Shown one piece after another: positions 59,425-64,000 of a stretch of 64,000 nt of DNA (the stretch's first letter is position 1; the number at the start of each line of letters is the position of its first letter). The notes below the pieces were generated by a model. That model saw nothing but the letters and a program-made list of their open reading frames with translations, was not told the DNA's origin and did no database searches. Location of the stretch: contig BCIG01000008.1 in the NCBI GenBank assembly GCA_001599915.1, positions 1-64,000 on the forward strand. Reading direction: 5' to 3'. The translations under genes were made by a program, and so were the position numbers. The stretch is from Symbiotaphrina buchneri. Lineage: Eukaryota > Ascomycota > Symbiotaphrinales > Symbiotaphrinaceae.

Positions 59425-59884
59425 ATCTTGAGATGTGAGATAATGGATAAAATGGCTTTCCTTCTGCGGTATATACCTTGGGCTCTGTTGTTTCTTGGGT
59501 CGGCGTCTGGCTGGCTGTCGGGCAGGAATAATGCCTCGACGGCTCGGATTATTAAATCAGGGTCCGGGCCATGGTTGCTTCTTCCTGTGGGGTGATTACC
59601 CCTCGGGTTAGTACCTACCACGGCATAGGAAACTCTTTCAGGTGATGAGTAAATATAAAGCAATCGTCTAGGCTCTAGCTGAACAATCACTATGATCTAA
59701 TACTCTTATCAACCCTGGTCAGTTTCCTGTAGTCTGGTGTTGTACAGAGTAGTGTTCGCCCAGATCCTCCACTCCCCTCACCCCCCCTCGCCTGAGTCAT
59801 ACTCGAATTTCGAAAGGGGGAGGGACGCCGGCCCCCGCGGACCCTCCGACCCCCTATTTCCACCACACATTGCTGCCTAGAGGC
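59425..59884. other. Convergent intergenic region
   Basis: 460 bp between the small PPxY gene and the aminotransferase 3' end. A homopyrimidine-rich stretch lies at 59766-59795. Nothing else seen. Confidence 0.45.
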
Positions 59885-61640
59885 CTAGACCGGACCATCC
59901 CATACCTCTCCCGGCACATCATCATAGTCCATTACCTCATCCATCGCTTCCTTCAAAATCGCCATGCCGCGATCAAACTCCTCGTCTGTGATGACCATGG
60001 GGATACTCATGCGGACTTTATTCTTCGCCGACCAGACTAGGAGCTGCCACGCACCGAACAACACCTGTCAGCGAAACATCCTCGATCGTTAAGGCGGCTG
60101 AGTTTCCACGCAAACACGCAGACACGCGGACACGCAGACACGAGACACGCACAGTAAAAGGACGGGGGAAGACTCACCCCCTTATGGATGCACAACGCAC
60201 ACACCTTCCTGCCCGTAACACGGCCACTCGGATGGTTCTCATCAATAAAGATGCCCACATCCGCACCTCTACACGTCGGATACAGAATAAACTCATGCGT
60301 CCACCCCCGCACCTCCTTCAAAAACCTCTCTCCAATAATCCTCGCTCTTTCACATAAGCCTTCGTCATCAATAACGTCCAAGCTGGCATTCGTCGCCGCC
60401 ACCGCCAGCGGGGTGAACGCAAACGTCGCGCCCGTCTCGACAGGTCCCACAAGCGACATGACGGCCTCCGTGCCCATCACGTACGATGCTGGGTAGAACC
60501 CGCCCGTCATGGATTTCGCCATGCAGACGAGATCTGGACGCACGGAGGGCCCGAGGTGCTGGTGGCAGAAGAATTTCCCGGTTTTGCCGGCGCCCATGCG
60601 CACTTCGTCGGCGATGAAGAGGATATTGTATTTGCGGCAGAGGTCGTACACGCCGCGCGAGTAGTTGATTTCCATCTCGAACGTGCTTGGGGACAATGAT
60701 CAGCGGATACTTCACTTGGGACGTGAGAAAGCACGTGGGAGGAAAGCATACGGAAGATCTCCATGCGTGCACTCCATAATGACCGCCGCCGTGCGGTGAT
60801 GATATTCCTTCAAACACTCCTCCATATCCTCAATCACACCATAGCGCATAACACACCCCGTCGAGGGGTTAACATTCGTCTGCAGCGCGCTATCGAGGCC
60901 ATACTCGGCGCGCTTCTTGCTGGGGTTCTGCAAGCTCCACACGCCCGCGCAGAGCCCGTTCCAGCTGTCGCCGACGCCAAAGACAAGGCATTCGGACGGC
61001 GCGATGCCTTTCTTGAGGATCCCCCATTTGCGCGCGAGCTTGATGGCGGTGTCGGCTGCTTCGCCGCCGGAACACATTGCGGTGATCTTGTCGTATCCGA
61101 AGCGATTGCAGAGCCGCTCGGCGAGGGGCGGCCAGGTTGCGTTGTGTGTGGCCAGGTTGACGAGGGTTACTAAGTTGGTTAGGGAGGATTGTGAGGGAGA
61201 GGGGGACGGGGCGCAGACTTTTCTTCATTTGTTCCATGACCGCGGCCAAGATCCTGGGGTGCACATGGCCGGTATTGACGGCGCTGAACATGGCGATCTG
61301 GAGGAACCCACGGCGTCAGGCATCTCTGCTTCGCCTTCTTACACCCCAGATGGTCTGAGAAAGAGTGCTTACAAAGTCAATATACTCCTTGCCATCAACA
61401 TCCTATCCCTACAATCAGCCTCCGTCATGATCACCCAAAGCGCGACGCACGCTGCCCGCAAAGGCCACCCAATCGCTGAACGAACATAGAACATACCCAA
61501 AGCTTCGCGCCCTTGCCCTCAACAAAGAACGCCGGCAGCGGCATCAGCCCGCCGACGGCATACTGCGCTTCCTGCTTGAGCAGCTGCTGCGTCTTCTGCG
61601 AGAGCTCCAACTTCTTGAGCTGTTGCTGGAGCTGCGGCAT
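59885..61640 (-). CDS. Class III aminotransferase (ornithine-aminotransferase-like)
   Basis: Six exons with introns at 61403-61496, 61298-61372, 61170-61218, 60686-60751 and 60065-60177 give 452 aa. Exon 2 is a 30-nt micro-exon encoding DVDGKEYIDF, which restores the family's substrate-loop start. Further motifs: FSAVNTGHVHPRI, MCSGGEAADTAIKLARKWG, the PLP-phosphate loop IADEVRMGAGKTG (EVR instead of the usual EVQ), and the Schiff-base Lys in CMAKSMTGGFYPAS. The GHVHP and GKxG patterns are those of ornithine aminotransferases, though several positions differ, so another omega-amino acid may be the substrate. PLP enzyme, cytosolic. It is divergent from an amino-acid permease, so uptake and deamination may be coupled. 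Confidence 0.88.
60114..60151. repeat. ACACGCAG-type microsatellite inside an intron
   Basis: Imperfect 8-bp units (ACACGCAG, ACACGCGG, ACACGCAG, ACACGAG) occupy part of the last intron (60065-60177) of the aminotransferase gene. It may vary between strains. Confidence 0.65.
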
Positions 61641-62834
61641 GATGATTGCTCAAAGAATCGGCCGAGTTCGAAGGGAATGTTCACCTCTCTGAGAGAATCT
61701 AGGGGATGGTGAAATGTGTGTGATTGAGAGTGCTCATTTCTTGAGTGCAGTCGGAGCTCGCGCTGAAAGGTGCTTATCGCTATCGTTCGGCGTTGGGAAA
61801 GCTATGGCGCGCGTCTGGCTGATGTGCGCCGTGATAGGAAGGAGAGGTGCGAAACGCGGGGTGGAGACCCGTTTAGGCAGGCGCTTGCTGAGATGTCTTT
61901 GGTATAGAGCTCAAGCGCAGGCACTGTGCTTCGTTTCACTTTTTCGGCCTTCCGTCTCATCTTCATCTTCATTTTTCTTCCTGCAAAGCTTTGGGATGGC
62001 TATCTGAATCTGCCGACTTGGCCAGTCCAGCTTTATTGCTCTTTCTTATGCAACTGATTTTCAGTCGCGATGTCCCCAGGTTGTCGGTTTCCATTTCATA
62101 ATTTCGTTCGAGAAGATTTCGGGCTCTTGCAGTATCGCTGGATCATGTCTTTATAGACAAATTATTGTGTGGGGTGCATCTGTCTTTTGCCTTACAGTGG
62201 AGTCATACCTGCAATTGACTCGTCAAGATTGAATGCTGTCCTTAAAACCAGGTTCAGCTGGAAGCTCGGACCATTCCAGCAACCTTTGTTCGGGCTGAAA
62301 ATGAGTTCTCTACGGGTCTAGACTTTGCTCACCATTTATGTGGCTACATGATATGACCTTTCTAGCCGGCGCCAGCCGAGGCAACGTCTTATCTCAGCTT
62401 TCTCTTCTCTTTTCTGCCTCGGTAGGCTTCTTCTCACTCGATTGTGTCATGCCAATGCTTCCCAATACTTGGCGTTGACTCCCAAGAACATCTTTGATTG
62501 GCGCACACGCCAGCCGCCAACCGTTCCGGGCAGGTCAAGAGGGTTACGGCCCGCCGCCAAGGTGCAGGGCTACGCCCTTGCGCTGCGTAGGCTGGATGCC
62601 CAGAATGGCCCAAGAAGATTCCAAGAAGATTCCAAGACCGTTATCAAGAGGCTGTGCATGCCCTTGACACCCTCATCTGTTCTCTATAAGACTCTGAGAT
62701 AACGCTGTTCCGGCATCAAGTTTTCACCCTTCCCAAATCTCGTTGCCAGCGTTGTTATCCATCCTGACGGGCCCATTCTTTAATCCGGGTAAATCTCTTA
62801 GCTTGACGTGCTTCCGAAGCGAAAGCACGCAATC
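61641..62834. promoter_or_regulatory. Divergent promoter (aminotransferase / amino-acid permease)
   Basis: About 1.2 kb between divergent ATGs. GAAGATTCCAA occurs twice in tandem at 62614-62635 (spacing 11 bp). Other stretches look like plain 5' flanks. Co-regulation is suggested by layout only. Confidence 0.5.
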
Positions 62835-64000
62835 ATGGAACCAACTGCACATCACCACAACGGCGCGACCGATACGGAGAAGACAGTCTTCAACGAAGGC
62901 GCCGACTCCTCCGAAATGGGAGCGGAAGCCGTGGCGCCCTCCCACCGGGAGCTGCACCGTGGCTTGAAAGCGAGGCATATTACCATGATAGCCATTGGTG
63001 GTGCAATCGGTATGCACCCCATTTCACTCGTGGCCCGTTCGCGGTACATTTGATCAAGTATTGACTGTATCGGACAGGTACTGGACTCATCATAGGGACG
63101 GGATCAGCCCTGGCTCAAGCTGGACCGGCATCGATCCTCATTTCCTACACCGTCGTCGGCTTCCTTGTTTATCTGGTTATGTGTGCCCTAGGCGAGATGG
63201 CCGCTTGGCTGCCACTCCCGTCGGGGTTCACAGGTTACGCCAAGAGGTTCTGCGACCCTGCGTTAGGGTTTGCGATGGGTTATACGTATTGGTTCAAATA
63301 TATCATTACGACGCCCAATCAACTGGTAAGTTGTCGAACAGCCATAAAGGAATGCCTAACATAGCCAGACTGCTGCCGCCTTGGTCCTGCAATACTGGGT
63401 CAGTCGGGAGAAAGTCAATCCTGGCGTTTGGATCACCGTGAGTCTCCCATGCGCATGGACCACTCATGAAAGGTTCATCTTATGCTAACGCTTCTGGTAG
63501 GTTTTCTTGGTGACGATCATCTTGATTAATTACTTTGGCATTCGTTTCTTTGGCGAATTCGAATTCTGGCTGTCGAGTATCAAGGTCATTGTTATCGTAG
63601 CTTTGATCCTGCTTTCCCTTATTCTCGCATTGGGAGGAGGCCCAGACCATGATCGCAAGGTCCGTAGAAATCTCAATCGGACCGTCAAGGCTGGATTTTG
63701 CTCACATCATACAGGGATTCAGATACTGGAAAGATCCGGGAGCCTTCAAGCCTTACATAATGAGTACGCATCCCACCTTGACGTCACAGCTTTCGTGAGA
63801 GGAACTCAGCTAACTCATACGTAAACAGCTGGCGCTTCAGGCAAGTTCCTGGGATTTTGGTCGACCATGACCACTGCCGTCTTTGCCTATCTCGGCACCG
63901 AACTGGTAGGTGTCACAGTAGGAGAAGCCCAGAACCCACGCAAAACAATCCCTCGCGCAATCCGCCTGACCTTCTACCGCATTCTATTCTTCTACGTGCT
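62835..64000 (+). CDS. Amino-acid permease (YAT/APC family), partial at right edge
   Basis: At least six exons with introns at 63010-63077, 63326-63368, 63438-63500, 63660-63714 and 63764-63828; the gene runs off the window. A 50-residue cytosolic N terminus ends RELHRGLKARHI, then TM1 with IAIGGAIGTGLIIGTG, the yeast-type amino-acid-permease hallmark. LGEMAAWLPLPSGFTGYA and YTYWFKYIITTP follow, and later FLGFWSTMTTAVFAYLGTELVGVTVGEAQNP (cut: AVFAYLGTELVGVTVGEAQN) and PRKTIPRAI. Plasma-membrane H+ symporter for amino acids; specificity unknown. Divergent from a class III aminotransferase. Confidence 0.92.

Overview
The window looks like nuclear DNA of a filamentous ascomycete, most likely an Aspergillus-type member of the Eurotiales. 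Genes are dense on both strands and carry many short GT-AG introns (43-140 nt). The gene families are typical of that group: Zn2Cys6 regulators, NCS1/Fur permease, siderophore-type MFS, AmdS-like amidase, secreted GH35 beta-galactosidase, caleosin and DUF6604. I find 27 protein genes, the last running off the right edge. I see no rRNA, tRNA, CRISPR array or recognisable mobile element, and no polyketide synthase or NRPS. Exon boundaries were read by eye from GT/AG sites and checked for reading-frame consistency; they are models, not transcript evidence.

Layout. (a) 1-9.9 kb: 2OG-Fe(II)-oxygenase-like protein, tandem-GNAT acetyltransferase, membrane-anchored repeat protein, MFS exporter. (b) 10.2-18.4 kb: aldo/keto reductase, a divergent homogentisate-dioxygenase paralogue, a Leu3/War1-like Zn2Cys6 regulator and an NCS1 permease. 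(c) 19-30.4 kb: DUF6604 protein, Golgi-type methyltransferase with an apparent frameshift, cytochrome P450, SAM methyltransferase, caleosin, and a WW-domain/glycine-zipper protein. (d) 31.4-41.0 kb: MFS transporter, RidA, Zn2Cys6 regulator, flavin monoamine oxidase and AmdS-like amidase. (e) 41.6-51.2 kb: GH2 beta-galactosidase, secreted GH35 beta-galactosidase and a siderophore-type MFS transporter. (f) 51.7-64 kb: LEA-like/hairpin protein, a multi-TM protein of unknown function with a second apparent frameshift, a small PPxY protein, and a class III aminotransferase divergent from an amino-acid permease.

The most interesting candidate system is block (d). Uptake, oxidation of an amine to an imine, imine hydrolysis by RidA and amide hydrolysis would together form a nitrogen-scavenging pathway with its own zinc-cluster regulator. 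Both divergent promoters in this block carry an 11-bp element, CGG-YATTT-CGG. It is present three times as an exact match, once extended to three CGG triplets at 8-bp spacing, and I did not notice it elsewhere in the window. This is a plausible operator for the cluster's regulator. Block (e) pairs a probably intracellular (GH2) with a secreted (GH35) beta-galactosidase in tandem.
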